A DNA stretch of 64,000 nucleotides from Cognatitamlana sp035818475 (GCF_035818475.1 NZ_JAYMGV010000001.1:2805663-2869662), one strand, 5' to 3'. Shown: positions 1 through 8,271, counted from the stretch's first letter. A program made the numbers and translations. The notes: generated by a model from the sequence alone, not told the origin.

Positions 1-273
1 CAGGTAGGATGCAGCTTCAGAATTATCATAAATGGATTTGTTTTTTAAATTGTATTCAAGAATTTGTCTCTCCAGTTTACTTACAATTTCTGATGAGTTA
101 GTGTTTACTACTGCTTTATAGTAAGCACCTGAAAATTTAGTTTCTTTTTTAAGGTGTGTTGGTGAACTATAATATTTAAATGTATTAGTATTTAAATAGG
201 CCAGATCATTGTGTTGTGCATGTATTGTATTTATAATAAATACACTTACTAGAGTTAAAATTACATTTTTCAT
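1..273 (-). CDS. Secreted protein of unknown function (partial, C-terminus outside window)
   Basis: The 91 N-terminal residues are visible; the gene runs off the left edge. The start is the ATG at 273-271, followed by a clear signal peptide of about 20 residues (Lys-Asn, a hydrophobic stretch rich in Val/Ile/Leu, and a cleavage-type end His-Ala-Gln). The mature part starts HNDLAYLNTNTFKYY and has no motif I recognise. The protein is probably exported to the periplasm or cell surface. It is separated from the AraC gene by about 120 bp and may be an independent unit. Confidence 0.7.
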   Translation of the reverse strand, partial: MKNVILTLVSVFIINTIHAQHNDLAYLNTNTFKYYSSPTHLKKETKFSGAYYKAVVNTNSSEIVSKLERQILEYNLKNKSIYDNSEAASYL

Positions 274-392
274 GACATATTGATTTTTAATGATATGCCA
301 AAAGTATGCTTAAACTAAGCTTAAGGATTTTTTTAAAGGGTCAAAAAGTTTGTTTAAAAGTCCAACCACAAAAAATGTTCTAAAAATGATAG

Positions 393-1262
393 TTATTGAG
401 TTAAATGAAGCTTTCTAAATTGATTGGGAGGGTAATTGTATTTTTGTTTAAAGCTATTATTGAAATGTGAAGTGTTCTTAAAACCACTTTCATAGCAAAC
501 CTCATTGACGGTTAAATCAGATTCCTGGAGTAAGGTTTTTGCATATTCAAGGCGTTTGTTTGTTAACCATTTACCAGGAGTTTCTTTGAAGTGTTCCTTA
601 AAGTCTCTTTTAAAGGTAGACAAACTTCGTCCGCATAACTGAGCATAGGCTTCCAATTGTAAATCACAATGAAAATTTTTCATCATAACATCATAAATAT
701 TGGCTTTCTCAATTTGGTTAAGAGATTGAAAAAAGGATATCAAATCGTTATTGGCAGGGCTTAATGCTATATTAAAAAGTAATTCATTAAACTTAATCTC
801 TACCAATTCTTTAGGAATCTCACTGCCCATATTGAAGTAATTAAATAGGCTTAAAAATAATGCGTTTAATGTATCAGTTACATGAATTGGGAAAATTTGA
901 TTATTACTATGTTTTGTATTCTTTTGAGGAATAATATGTGCATTGTCTTTAATAAATTTTCTAATAAAATCTTCTGTCATAAAAAACAAGATGGTGCAGT
1001 AATCTTCTTCATAATATTGTTTGGTATTATAAATACCTTTTCTGATGAACAAAGCATCACCTGAATTAAGAGGATAGGTTTTATGAATAGAGGTCCAGTC
1101 TTTTTTGCCGCTAATAACATAGGTTATTAAAGGCGTATGGGTCCAAAGCTTAAATTTTTCAACATCAAGGGGACATTTATATTCAACAAACATATAATCA
1201 TTCCCTATAAGCTTGTTATATTTTGGGCTATTTTGAAAATATTTATAAACATCAAGTGTCAT
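393..1262 (-). CDS. AraC-family transcriptional regulator
   Basis: 289 residues. The C-terminal ~100 residues form the double helix-turn-helix of the AraC/XylS family. The first HTH lies around LEAYAQLCGRSLSTFKRDFK and the second around LTVNEVCYESGFKNTSHFNN, with the family-typical PxxFR end (PPNQFRK). The N-terminal ~180 residues look like a cupin-type sensor (with a segment like 'LNSGDALFIRKGIYN'), so a small-molecule ligand is likely but unknown. No obvious target gene is adjacent; the neighbours are a secreted protein and an RNA methyltransferase. Confidence 0.85.
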   Translation of the reverse strand: MTLDVYKYFQNSPKYNKLIGNDYMFVEYKCPLDVEKFKLWTHTPLITYVISGKKDWTSIHKTYPLNSGDALFIRKGIYNTKQYYEEDYCTILFFMTEDFIRKFIKDNAHIIPQKNTKHSNNQIFPIHVTDTLNALFLSLFNYFNMGSEIPKELVEIKFNELLFNIALSPANNDLISFFQSLNQIEKANIYDVMMKNFHCDLQLEAYAQLCGRSLSTFKRDFKEHFKETPGKWLTNKRLEYAKTLLQESDLTVNEVCYESGFKNTSHFNNSFKQKYNYPPNQFRKLHLTQ

Positions 1263-1353
1263 ATAACAAATTTACTAAAATGTAAGCTCAAAACCATTCG
1301 TCGACACTTATGCGTTATTCAACTATACTAAAATGGGATTAAACGAACAGTGA

Positions 1354-1542
1354 ATATGTTGTGAACAACCTTTAAAACGATGGATACATGCAGACGGGTC
1401 TAAATTATCAATGAAAGATTCTATAAAGATCATAATGCAATTAGGGCAGATTATGTGGGAGTATAGAAAGAAAAATAAAGTGGCTAATAGTAGTATAGGT
1501 AAGCTATCATTGGTATACAAGAACCTGTGTGCCTTATTTTAA
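1354..1542 (+). other. Open frame in the 1263-1609 gap, possible gene remnant
   Basis: In the 347-bp gap between the AraC gene and the methyltransferase, the plus strand stays open for 62 codons from just after a stop at 1351 to a TAA at 1540. It reads ...CEQPLKRWIHADGSKLS... and ends ...LVYKNLCALF. It has no start codon and no recognised family, but the composition looks protein-like, so it may be the 3' remnant of a decayed gene. The opposite-strand frame over the same bases looks like a shadow. I see no other feature in the gap. Confidence 0.2.
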
Positions 1543-1609
1543 TAATTTATCGTGCAATGTGTGCGCAAATTAACTGTCTTAAAGCTATAGGTAAGATTTA
1601 AGGAATATT

Positions 1610-2095
1610 TTAAGACCGTGGTTTATTAACGCCACGGTCATACATTACTATGCTCCCTGCTACTGAGACATTTAAGCTTAATTGCGATTTGAATTTTACT
1701 AAAAAGTGACTTTTTTCAATAGCTTTTTTAGACAAACCATGATCTTCAGCACCCAATAGGTACACGCAGCGCCTTGGATGATGGAATGTTTCTAAGTTTT
1801 CAGCTTTATCAGTGAGTTCAACACCTACGAGTCTTGCGCCTTTGGGTAAATTTTTAAAGAATTCCTCAAAAGTCTCATAATGAAAATAAGGCATTGATTT
1901 AACAGCATTGTGTGTATCGCAGGCTTGTTTGGCATAACGATTACCTATGGTGAAAATAAAACTGGCCCCTAAATTTTGAGCAGAGCGCCAGAGTACACCC
2001 AGGTTTTCAGGGGTTTTTCCATTTTGAATTCCAATACCGAAGAACTCATTTTCAAAATTATCATTCATGTGGTCAAAAATAAAACATCTTTTCAC
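1610..2095 (-). CDS. SpoU/TrmH-family RNA 2'-O-methyltransferase
   Basis: 161 residues, a minimal SPOUT methyltransferase without an N-terminal RNA-binding extension. The three SpoU motifs are visible: NLGVLWRSAQNLGAS (motif 1, near residue 32), LLGAEDHGLS (motif 2, near 113) and LNVSVAGSIVMYDR (motif 3, near 140). These form the knotted SAM-binding site. Length and motifs fit the TrmH/TrmL group that methylates ribose in tRNA or rRNA; the substrate cannot be told from sequence. It lies about 100 bp downstream of moaA on the same strand but is unlikely to be functionally linked. Confidence 0.85.
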   Translation of the reverse strand: MKRCFIFDHMNDNFENEFFGIGIQNGKTPENLGVLWRSAQNLGASFIFTIGNRYAKQACDTHNAVKSMPYFHYETFEEFFKNLPKGARLVGVELTDKAENLETFHHPRRCVYLLGAEDHGLSKKAIEKSHFLVKFKSQLSLNVSVAGSIVMYDRGVNKPRS

Positions 2096-2194
2096 TTGAT
2101 TGAAAATTTAAATCTCTTTTGTTAAGAAATTACTAAGCCCTAATACGTCGCATTTTTTACTTGTTTGCTTTGGTTTAATGTAATTTGTATGGGC

Positions 2195-3202
2195 TTACCC
2201 TCCAATGGTAGTCATGCTTCTGTTTTTAGAATGCAGTTTAGGTTCTTGTAGTTTTTTGATGGTGTTCATACCTCCTCGGACTTTAAATTTAGCCTGAACT
2301 GCTTTTTGAATAATAGGAACAATAGATTTGCCAGACCGGAGTGTTGTAAGTAAGTCTGATTCAGTAGCTGAGAACAAACAATTTTTTAACTGCCCGTTAG
2401 CTGTTAAACGTAGTCGGTTACAGGAATCACAAAACGGATTGGTTACTGAGCTAATTATTGCAAAAGATCCTTTATAACCTTTTATTTTATAGTTCTTTGC
2501 GGTGTCATTGGGAGCATCCTGTAAGCGTTCAATACTATTTTTAGAAAATGCTTTGTTAACGTATTCCATAACTTCTGCATAGGAAACCATTTTACTCATG
2601 TCCCATTTATTGCCATCAAAAGGCATAAACTCTATAAAGCGAATAGAAATGGGTAAATCCTTAGTAAAATTGATAAAGTCAATAATTTCGTTATCGTTAA
2701 AACCTTTAATTAAGACAGCATTAACCTTAACTGTAAATCCTTCTTTGACAAGCATTAAAATGTTATTATAGACGCTTTTAAACTCATGCCTTCTGGTAAT
2801 ATGCTTAAATTTATTTTCATTTAAAGAGTCTAAACTCACATTAATCTTGTTGATGCCATTAGCTTTAAATATGTCTACAAATCTATCTATAATGACAGCA
2901 TTTGAGGTAATAGATAATTCAACCGGAAGTGTTGCTAATTTTTCTAAAATGATAGGGATATCTTTTCTAATGAGTGGCTCACCACCTGTTAATCTGATTT
3001 TAGTCACACCATGATCTACAAAGGTTTTTGCTATGTCATAAATCTCTTCATAGGTCATCAAGTGGCTTTTTGGAGATAGCTTTACACCTTCTTCAGGCAT
3101 ACAGTAGGTGCAGCGTAAGTTACACCGTTCAATCAATGAAATACGTAAATAAGCATGATCTCTGCCATGTTGATCCCTTAATATTTTTGATTTATTTATC
3201 AT
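2195..3202 (-). CDS. moaA: GTP 3',8-cyclase MoaA (molybdenum cofactor step 1)
   Basis: 335 residues, normal family length. The N-terminal radical-SAM cluster is CxxxCxxC in ERCNLRCTYCMPEEG (about residues 24-40). The C-terminal second [4Fe-4S] site is FCDSCNRLRLTANG followed by NCLF. The chain ends in Gly-Gly (SMTTIGG), the conserved tail that completes the active site. It converts GTP to 3',8-cyclo-GTP, which MoaC turns into cPMP. It is the last gene of the minus-strand molybdenum-cofactor operon, 26 bp after the moaCB gene, in keeping with MoaA and MoaC acting in succession. Confidence 0.97.
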   Translation of the reverse strand: MINKSKILRDQHGRDHAYLRISLIERCNLRCTYCMPEEGVKLSPKSHLMTYEEIYDIAKTFVDHGVTKIRLTGGEPLIRKDIPIILEKLATLPVELSITSNAVIIDRFVDIFKANGINKINVSLDSLNENKFKHITRRHEFKSVYNNILMLVKEGFTVKVNAVLIKGFNDNEIIDFINFTKDLPISIRFIEFMPFDGNKWDMSKMVSYAEVMEYVNKAFSKNSIERLQDAPNDTAKNYKIKGYKGSFAIISSVTNPFCDSCNRLRLTANGQLKNCLFSATESDLLTTLRSGKSIVPIIQKAVQAKFKVRGGMNTIKKLQEPKLHSKNRSMTTIGG

Positions 3203-3228
3203 GTCTTATTTTTTCAACTAACAACTCA

Positions 3229-4140
3229 TTAATCATGCCTGGCGCCTTTTAATATCCTAAAGCTATGAAGTATGGCCGGAAAAATGGCATCCATAGATTC
3301 TTTTGCTCCATTTGTAGAACCCGGTAATGCTAAAACTAAAGTGTCTTCAATGGTTCCGGCTACGCTTCTTGAAAGCATGGAAAAAGGGGTGCGTTCCTGG
3401 CCATAGGTTCTAATAGCCTCTTCTATGCCTGGTATTCTTCGGTCTAAAATAGGAGTTAAAGCTTCCGGTGTTACATCTCTTCCAGATAATCCGGTACCAC
3501 CGGTATAAATGACCATATCTAAGCCTTGTTCCTGATAAGTCTTTGCTTTTTGCTGAATGCTATCTATTTCATCAGGAATAATAACATATTCCGAAACCTT
3601 AACCTCACAATCTTCTAGCTTTTTTATAATGGCCTTTCCTGCTTTGTCTTCCTTGTGACCTGCAGAAATAGTATCACTACAGACTACAACAGCAGCTCTT
3701 AGATCTTTTCTGAAACGATCTCTAAAATCAGATTTACCACCTTTTTTAGTTAACAGCTTAATGGCATGAATTTCGATGCCCTTATCAATAGGTTTTAACA
3801 TGTCGTACATATTCAACGCCACTACACTGGCGCCATGCATAGCTTCAACTTCAACGCCTGTTTTGTAAATAGTTTTTACAGTGAATACAACGGTAATTTC
3901 TAAATCGTTAATTTTATATTCCACTCCGGTGAACTCAATAGGTAAGGGGTGACAATCCGGTAAAATATCCGGTGTACGTTTTACACCTAACAATCCTGCA
4001 GCTTTACTCATAGCAAACACATTGCCTTTTGGAACCGTATTGTTTTCTATGGCCGTAATTGTTTCCGGCTTACTAACTTTTACTATAGCTTGTGCCACTG
4101 CTGTTCGTAATGTTGTGCTTTTATGTGTGATGTCTACCAT
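3229..4140 (-). CDS. moaCB: Bifunctional MoaC-MoaB/MogA fusion
   Basis: 303 residues. Residues 1-145 are MoaC (cPMP synthase): VPKGNVFAMSKAAGLLGVKR, DCHPLPIEF and GVEVEAMHGASVVALNMYD are all typical. Residues from about 150 are a MoaB/MogA molybdopterin adenylyltransferase domain (RAAVVVCSDTISAGHKEDK, YTGGTGLSGRDVTPEAL, ALPGSTNGAKESMDAI). The fusion combines an early and a late step of cofactor synthesis and is common in Bacteroidota. Its ATG overlaps the TAA of the upstream frameshifted S23 gene by one base (TAATG), which suggests that gene was once co-translated with it. Confidence 0.95.
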   Translation of the reverse strand: MVDITHKSTTLRTAVAQAIVKVSKPETITAIENNTVPKGNVFAMSKAAGLLGVKRTPDILPDCHPLPIEFTGVEYKINDLEITVVFTVKTIYKTGVEVEAMHGASVVALNMYDMLKPIDKGIEIHAIKLLTKKGGKSDFRDRFRKDLRAAVVVCSDTISAGHKEDKAGKAIIKKLEDCEVKVSEYVIIPDEIDSIQQKAKTYQEQGLDMVIYTGGTGLSGRDVTPEALTPILDRRIPGIEEAIRTYGQERTPFSMLSRSVAGTIEDTLVLALPGSTNGAKESMDAIFPAILHSFRILKGARHD

Positions 4141-4528
4141 TATGTGTTGATTTGTTTAATCTTTATTTGTTTAATTGTGCTTTCCGTAAAGCATTTTAAT
4201 CTATTAAATGTTTTTTCTATTTCTGACCTTATTTTTTGATAATCTTTTTCAATAATAAAACCTAACTCTTTTGAAATAATGAGTTGATTTAAAACTTCCA
4301 TTAGAGAGCTAAAAGCATTGTACTAAAATGCGCTTTATCCTTGTTTGTAATTCTAGATGTACCTTCAGCTATATTTGAGGCAACAGATACAGAAGCTCTT
4401 CTCATTTGATTTGTTAACCCAAATTTTTCTTCACTTGGGAATTCCTTTGTGACCATGTAGATCAGTTTTATTAATTCTTTGGAGTCTATCCAAACATTCA
4501 GTTTTTCAAATGAAAATGTATATGACAT
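4140..4528 (-). pseudogene. Frameshifted S23/avd-like four-helix-bundle gene
   Basis: The first 75 codons (4528 to about 4318) encode a typical S23-family N-terminus (FEKLNVWIDSKELIKLIY, GLTNQMRRASVSVASNIAEG) and then hit a stop at 4303-4301. In the next frame the missing C-terminus continues without interruption as SSLMEVLNQLIISKELGFI and on to a TAA at 4142-4140. Joining the two frames near 4318 restores a normal four-helix bundle of about 129 residues, so a single-base deletion is the simplest explanation. The function of stand-alone S23 proteins is not established. The gene sits inside the cofactor operon between moaE and moaCB. Confidence 0.8.
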
Positions 4529-4574
4529 GTTTAAATTACAATTAAACGATTAAACAGTTTTCCAAATAAGCAAC

Positions 4575-5018
4575 CTAAGAATTAACCTTCCATTGATGCG
4601 ATTGATCTTCAAAAATCTCTTTTCCAAATACAGGGACCTCTGCCTTTATAGCTTCAACAATATATTCTAAAGCTTCAAAAACCACTTTTCGTCGTGGGGA
4701 TGATACAAAAACAAATAAGCATATTTCTCCGGCCTTTACAGTTCCCAGACTGTGATAAATATGCATACAGGTCAGTTCAAATCTTTCGAAGGCAGATTCT
4801 CTGATGTCATGAAATTTTTGATTTGCCATATCTTCATAAGCAGTATACTCAATAGCCGAAACCGGTTTTCCGTCAATTATATCTGCTCTTACTTGCCCTA
4901 AAAAAATATTATGGGCTCCAATGCTTGTTTTAGTCTGGTGTTTATAAATGGAGTGTCCTATAAATTCTGAGGATATTGGCCCTTCCTTAAATACATTTTT
5001 TGGTTTATTGTCTTTCAT
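4575..5018 (-). CDS. moaE: Molybdopterin synthase catalytic subunit MoaE
   Basis: 147 residues, normal length. Conserved family features are visible: GAHNIFLGQVRAD near the N-terminus, the segment MHIYHSLGTVKAGE, and the C-terminal FVSSPRRKVVFEALEYIVEA and KAEVPVFGKEIFED, which hold the active-site arginine and lysines. With thiocarboxylated MoaD it inserts two sulfurs into cPMP to make molybdopterin. It lies 30 bp after the moeB/rhodanese gene and 46 bp before the broken S23 gene; its partner moaD is two genes upstream. Confidence 0.95.
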   Translation of the reverse strand: MKDNKPKNVFKEGPISSEFIGHSIYKHQTKTSIGAHNIFLGQVRADIIDGKPVSAIEYTAYEDMANQKFHDIRESAFERFELTCMHIYHSLGTVKAGEICLFVFVSSPRRKVVFEALEYIVEAIKAEVPVFGKEIFEDQSHQWKVNS

Positions 5019-5048
5019 TTTTTTTGTTTTTTCAGACCAGCCAGGTTT

Positions 5049-6134
5049 TTAAAACCTTGATTGGTCTAGTGTGTTAACTAATTCTTGTGCGCCTTCTTTT
5101 AAACTAAAGCAGTTTTTGGTATTATGTTTTTTCAGAAGGCTTATAGCTTTCTTACTTCGCATTCCTGACTGGCAAAAAAAGATTTTCTTTTTATCGTTAT
5201 CAAGTTTGTTGATATTCTTTTCTAATTGACTCAAGGGCATGTAAGTGATATCAAGATGCTCAACTTTGGGGTACTCATGGTCTTCCCTTACATCAATAAA
5301 TTGAGCATTTTGTTCAGAAATAATATCTTGAATGGAGACTTCTGTGTTTTTGACAGCACATGTCATATTAATATTGATTGATTTGTTCTGAAAATGATCT
5401 CGCTCTTTTAAAACTGTTTTAATGATAGTGTTATTTCTATTGACTTTCAAAGTAGATGTTTGAGCCGTTAAAGCATTATAGCAAAGTAATTGCCCTGAGA
5501 GTGTATTACCGATACCCAGAATGATTTTCAGGACTTCATTAGCTTGCATACTGCCAATAATTCCAGGGAGCACACCAACAACGCCAATTTCCGAACAATT
5601 GGGAACAGCATCTTTTTTAGGCGGTGAAGGAAACAGGCAACGGTAACTTGGTCCGTTGTTAAAATTAAACACAGAGACCTGGCCTTCAAATTTGTAAATG
5701 GCTCCAAAGACCAGTGGTTTGTTGGTAAGGATACAGGTATCGTTAACTAAATAGCGTGTTTCAAAATTATCTGAGCCATCAACAATAATATCATAGCTCT
5801 CAAACAAATTCAGAGCGTTTTTATAGGTTAGGGGCTCTGGGTAAGCCATTATGGAAATAGTATCATTTAAATCTTCCAAGCGAGCTTTAGCGGCAATAGC
5901 TTTATTTTTCCCCAAAGCGGATTTTCCAAAAAGGACCTGGCGTTGCAAATTAGATAACTCTACAACATCAAAATCTATGATACCAATAGTGCCAATTCCT
6001 GCTGCGGTCAGGTACTGTAAAACAGGGCAACCCAGACCACCGGCACCAATAACCAATACTTTAGCATTAGATATTTTGTCTTGGCCCTTTTGTCCAATTT
6101 CAGATAATATGATATGTCTGTTGTATCTATTCAT
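5049..6134 (-). CDS. moeB: MoeB/ThiF-type adenylyltransferase with C-terminal rhodanese domain
   Basis: 361 residues. Residues 1-240 are the E1-like ATP-binding fold (VLVIGAGGLGCPVLQYLTAA; DVVELSNLQRQVLFG; catalytic-type Cys in PNCSEIGVVGVLPGIIGS). Residues from about 265 are a rhodanese domain with active-site loop FCQSGMRSKKA. It should adenylate the C-terminal Gly-Gly of MoaD, and the rhodanese domain can supply the sulfur. Classical MoeB has a second CxxC zinc pair after the 'RN' strand; here KVNRNNTIIKTVLKERD has no cysteines, so the structural zinc is probably missing. ThiF or a dual thiamine/Moco role is the alternative, but the position next to moaD favours MoeB. Confidence 0.88.
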   Translation of the reverse strand: MNRYNRHIILSEIGQKGQDKISNAKVLVIGAGGLGCPVLQYLTAAGIGTIGIIDFDVVELSNLQRQVLFGKSALGKNKAIAAKARLEDLNDTISIMAYPEPLTYKNALNLFESYDIIVDGSDNFETRYLVNDTCILTNKPLVFGAIYKFEGQVSVFNFNNGPSYRCLFPSPPKKDAVPNCSEIGVVGVLPGIIGSMQANEVLKIILGIGNTLSGQLLCYNALTAQTSTLKVNRNNTIIKTVLKERDHFQNKSININMTCAVKNTEVSIQDIISEQNAQFIDVREDHEYPKVEHLDITYMPLSQLEKNINKLDNDKKKIFFCQSGMRSKKAISLLKKHNTKNCFSLKEGAQELVNTLDQSRF

Positions 6135-6217
6135 TATTGTTGAATCGGTTAATTGTTAAACGGTTTAATTATTTATCTCTTCACACATAAACAAATCAAC
6201 AGTTCAATACTTTAAAA

Positions 6218-6451
6218 TCATCCTCCGGCAAAAGGTGGCAATAAAGCAATTTCATCACCGGTTATTTTGGTGTCTAAAGGCACTAACTCTTGATTTTGGG
6301 CTATTTGAAAATCTTTAGTTTTTAATAATTCATATTTAGAATGCAACCGATCTATAAGCTCTGAAATCACTTGATCTGTGACTTCCAGGTTTTCCGTTTC
6401 CTTTTGGGTCACTTCAGCTATTTGACCTAAGTATTTAATTGTTACAAGCAT
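6218..6451 (-). CDS. moaD: Molybdopterin synthase sulfur-carrier subunit MoaD
   Basis: 77 residues with the ubiquitin-like fold signature and the essential C-terminal Gly-Gly (ALLPPFAGG). It starts MLVTIKYLGQIAEVTQ. The tail is adenylated and then thiocarboxylated by the downstream MoeB/rhodanese protein and donates sulfur in the MoaD-MoaE complex. The start codon lies 17 bp inside the 3' end of mobA, implying translational coupling. Confidence 0.93.
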   Translation of the reverse strand: MLVTIKYLGQIAEVTQKETENLEVTDQVISELIDRLHSKYELLKTKDFQIAQNQELVPLDTKITGDEIALLPPFAGG

Positions 6452-7019
6452 TTTCTATTAATTTTAATTCTTCCTTTGTATTCACATTCATGGTAGTGAT
6501 ATGGTCGTTGTCATCTAAGACTATATTTTTAAATTTACAGGATTTTATGGCTATACGTAAACGCCTTTCACCTTGCTCCAATAGTGCTTTGAATTTTGGT
6601 ACACATGCTTTTTGGTAAAAAGCAATTAAGGGCATTGATTTTCCGTTGCTTTCCACTTGAATAATGGTTGTCTCATTATCAATTTGGGAAACCAGCTTTT
6701 CTAATATTCCTGAATTTATCAGCGGAATATCACAACTTAGTACTAAGTTATAATTAGTTTTAGAAGCTTCCAAGCCGGAGCAGATTCCAGCGACAGGCCC
6801 GGACTCTTTGATGATATCTGTAACTCTTTTGTAACCAAATTTATCATAATCAGGGCTATCCGAAACAATTATAATATCAGTAACCCACGGTTTTAAAGCC
6901 TCTATACTATATTGAATAAATGGTTTTCCATGAAGTTCTATTAGCCCTTTATCAGAGCCCATTCTTGAACTTTTTCCTCCAGCTAAAATAATGCCTGTTA
7001 TGTTGTTTTTATCTAACAT
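6435..7019 (-). CDS. mobA: Molybdenum cofactor guanylyltransferase MobA
   Basis: 194 residues. The nucleotidyltransferase signature GIILAGGKSSRMGSDKGLIE is at residues 9-28, and further family segments are PVAGICSGLEA and LVLSCDIPLI. It attaches GMP to Mo-molybdopterin to make the bis-MGD form that NapA of the neighbouring operon requires, so its presence fits the context. It abuts the TSUP permease gene upstream without any gap and overlaps moaD downstream by 17 bp. Confidence 0.93.
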   Translation of the reverse strand: MLDKNNITGIILAGGKSSRMGSDKGLIELHGKPFIQYSIEALKPWVTDIIIVSDSPDYDKFGYKRVTDIIKESGPVAGICSGLEASKTNYNLVLSCDIPLINSGILEKLVSQIDNETTIIQVESNGKSMPLIAFYQKACVPKFKALLEQGERRLRIAIKSCKFKNIVLDDNDHITTMNVNTKEELKLIENACNN

Positions 7020-7760
7020 TTATGTAAAAAATAATTTAGCACAAGCTATAACTAAAACAAAGGCTAAAATGTAACGTAAACGCTTATTATTAATTTTTTT
7101 GCTTCCATAGTAACCTCCTAAAACACCTCCAATAAGAGCGATAGCTACTAGTAAAAAAGATTCTTTTTCTATGGTTACACCGCTACTTAACTGGCCTATT
7201 AATCCAGCAGCAGAGTTCACCCAAATAAATAAAGCCGAAACCGCAGCGGCTTCTTTCATTTTTCCCCAGTGCAGCAGTAAAATTATCGGGCTTAATATGA
7301 TGCCTCCTCCAATGCCAATCAAACCGGAAAAGAAACCTATAATTCCTCCAACAACTAGTCCCTGCCAAAGTTTAACGTCCTTTATACTGCCATTTTCTTT
7401 TCCAAAAACGTTTAACATTTTTAGGATTGCAAATATGAGTAAGACGGCTAATATTTTTTTGTATAGTGAAGCATCAACGTCTATGGTGCCTCCCAAAAAA
7501 GCCAGAGGAATTGAGGCTATTGCAAAAGACAAAAATAGTTTCTTGTTAAAAAAACCTTCTTTGTAGTAATAATAAAATGAAATACCGGCAACAAATAAAT
7601 TAAGGAGCAGGGCAGTGGGTTTCATGCTTTCAGGAGCAAAAGAAAATAAAGCCATTAAGGCTAAATAACCACTGGCTCCTCCGTGTCCTACACTGGAATA
7701 CAAAAATGATACTAAGGGTAGAATAGTTAGAAAAAGATATATGTTTTCGTTTTGTAACAT
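7020..7760 (-). CDS. TSUP (TauE/SafE) family membrane permease
   Basis: 246 residues, hydrophobic throughout, about 7-8 predicted membrane segments. Two TSUP half-motifs are visible: SVGHGGASGYLALMALF near residue 23 and IGFFSGLIGIGGGIILSPI near 139. The family exports or imports small sulfur-containing or organic anions (sulfite, sulfoacetate and others). Its position in the middle of the molybdenum-cofactor operon, directly abutting mobA, suggests transport of an anion linked to cofactor or nitrate metabolism. The substrate (sulfite, molybdate, nitrite) is inference only. No modABC molybdate importer is visible in the window. Confidence 0.85.
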   Translation of the reverse strand: MLQNENIYLFLTILPLVSFLYSSVGHGGASGYLALMALFSFAPESMKPTALLLNLFVAGISFYYYYKEGFFNKKLFLSFAIASIPLAFLGGTIDVDASLYKKILAVLLIFAILKMLNVFGKENGSIKDVKLWQGLVVGGIIGFFSGLIGIGGGIILSPIILLLHWGKMKEAAAVSALFIWVNSAAGLIGQLSSGVTIEKESFLLVAIALIGGVLGGYYGSKKINNKRLRYILAFVLVIACAKLFFT

Positions 7761-7802
7761 GATATTTTAAAAATGTCTAAAATATTTAAAGTTTAAAGTT
7801 AG

Positions 7803-8156
7803 CTAGAGTTTGTTTGCTATTGATGTAAAAAGGGCTAAAAGCTCTTTTGTTTCACTAAGAACAGGTTCCAGTTTACTATTTTCCATCCATTCTAAATGTT
7901 TAATTATTCCTAACCAATATTCTGTTTCACTCGCTTCACTTTCAGATATCTTAATTTTGTTTTTGAAATCTCTTTTACTACGAGACCGATTTGCTTCACG
8001 ATAATTAGCACCTATGCTTGTGCCGGATTTTGTGATTTGATTCCTAATTACTTTCCCTTCTATCGTATTTGGTAAAAGAGTAGATAGTTTAATAATTGAT
8101 ATTCCAAATTGCTGTGTTCTATATTCTAGTTTTTTAGCAAAATCTTTATTGTTCAT
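7803..8156 (-). CDS. S23/avd-like four-helix-bundle protein (intact)
   Basis: 117 residues with the family pattern: LEYRTQQFGISIIKL, IRNQITKSGTSIGANYREA, KRDFKNKIKISESEASETEY and a final helix ETKELLALFTSIANKL. The fold is a four-helix bundle first named from open frames within 23S rRNA intervening sequences; there is no rRNA here, so this is one of the free-standing copies common in Flavobacteriia. Function is unknown. The start codon lies 14 bp after the stop of the Val-Ala-Lys micro-ORF, and a second, frameshifted S23 gene occurs in the same operon. Confidence 0.85.
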   Translation of the reverse strand: MNNKDFAKKLEYRTQQFGISIIKLSTLLPNTIEGKVIRNQITKSGTSIGANYREANRSRSKRDFKNKIKISESEASETEYWLGIIKHLEWMENSKLEPVLSETKELLALFTSIANKL

Positions 8157-8174
8157 ATTATTTCTTTAAGTACT

Positions 8175-8261
8175 TCACACTTTAGCCACTTTAGCCACTT
8201 TAGCCACTTTAGCCACTTTAGCCACTTTAGCCACTTTAGCCACTTTAGCCACTTTAGCCAT
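8175..8261 (-). CDS. Micro-ORF encoded by the 9-bp tandem repeat, (Val-Ala-Lys)n
   Basis: Read on the operon strand, the repeat opens with ATG GCT AAA (8261-8253), continues with eight exact GTG GCT AAA units and closes GTG TGA at 8180-8175. This gives 28 residues, Met-Ala-Lys then eight Val-Ala-Lys plus Val. The ATG is 10 bp after the stop of the ModE-like gene and the TGA is 18 bp before the S23 ATG, the spacing of a real operon gene. Because the unit is 9 bp, copy-number changes keep the frame open. No clear ribosome binding site is seen, so translation is unproven. Confidence 0.35.
   Translation of the reverse strand: MAKVAKVAKVAKVAKVAKVAKVAKVAKV
8181..8261. repeat. 9-bp tandem repeat, nine units
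   Basis: Plus-strand unit TTTAGCCAC, eight perfect copies from 8181 followed by a ninth (TTTAGCCAT) ending at 8261. It fills most of the gap between the ModE-like gene and the S23 gene. Perfect short tandem repeats of this kind are slippage-prone, so copy number probably varies between strains. Confidence 0.95.
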
Positions 8262-8271
8262 TTTGAGAGCT

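Noticed and set aside
1323..1520. 65-codon minus-strand frame in the AraC-methyltransferase gap
   Set aside because: Low-complexity hydrophobic frame without start signals; the opposite strand looks more protein-like, itself only weakly.
7803..8156. S23 gene as evidence of a 23S rRNA intervening sequence
   Set aside because: No rRNA sequence is found on either side; it is a free-standing operon gene.
8181..8261. Possible CRISPR array
   Set aside because: The repeats are head-to-tail 9-mers with no spacers; it is a simple minisatellite. No cas genes are present.
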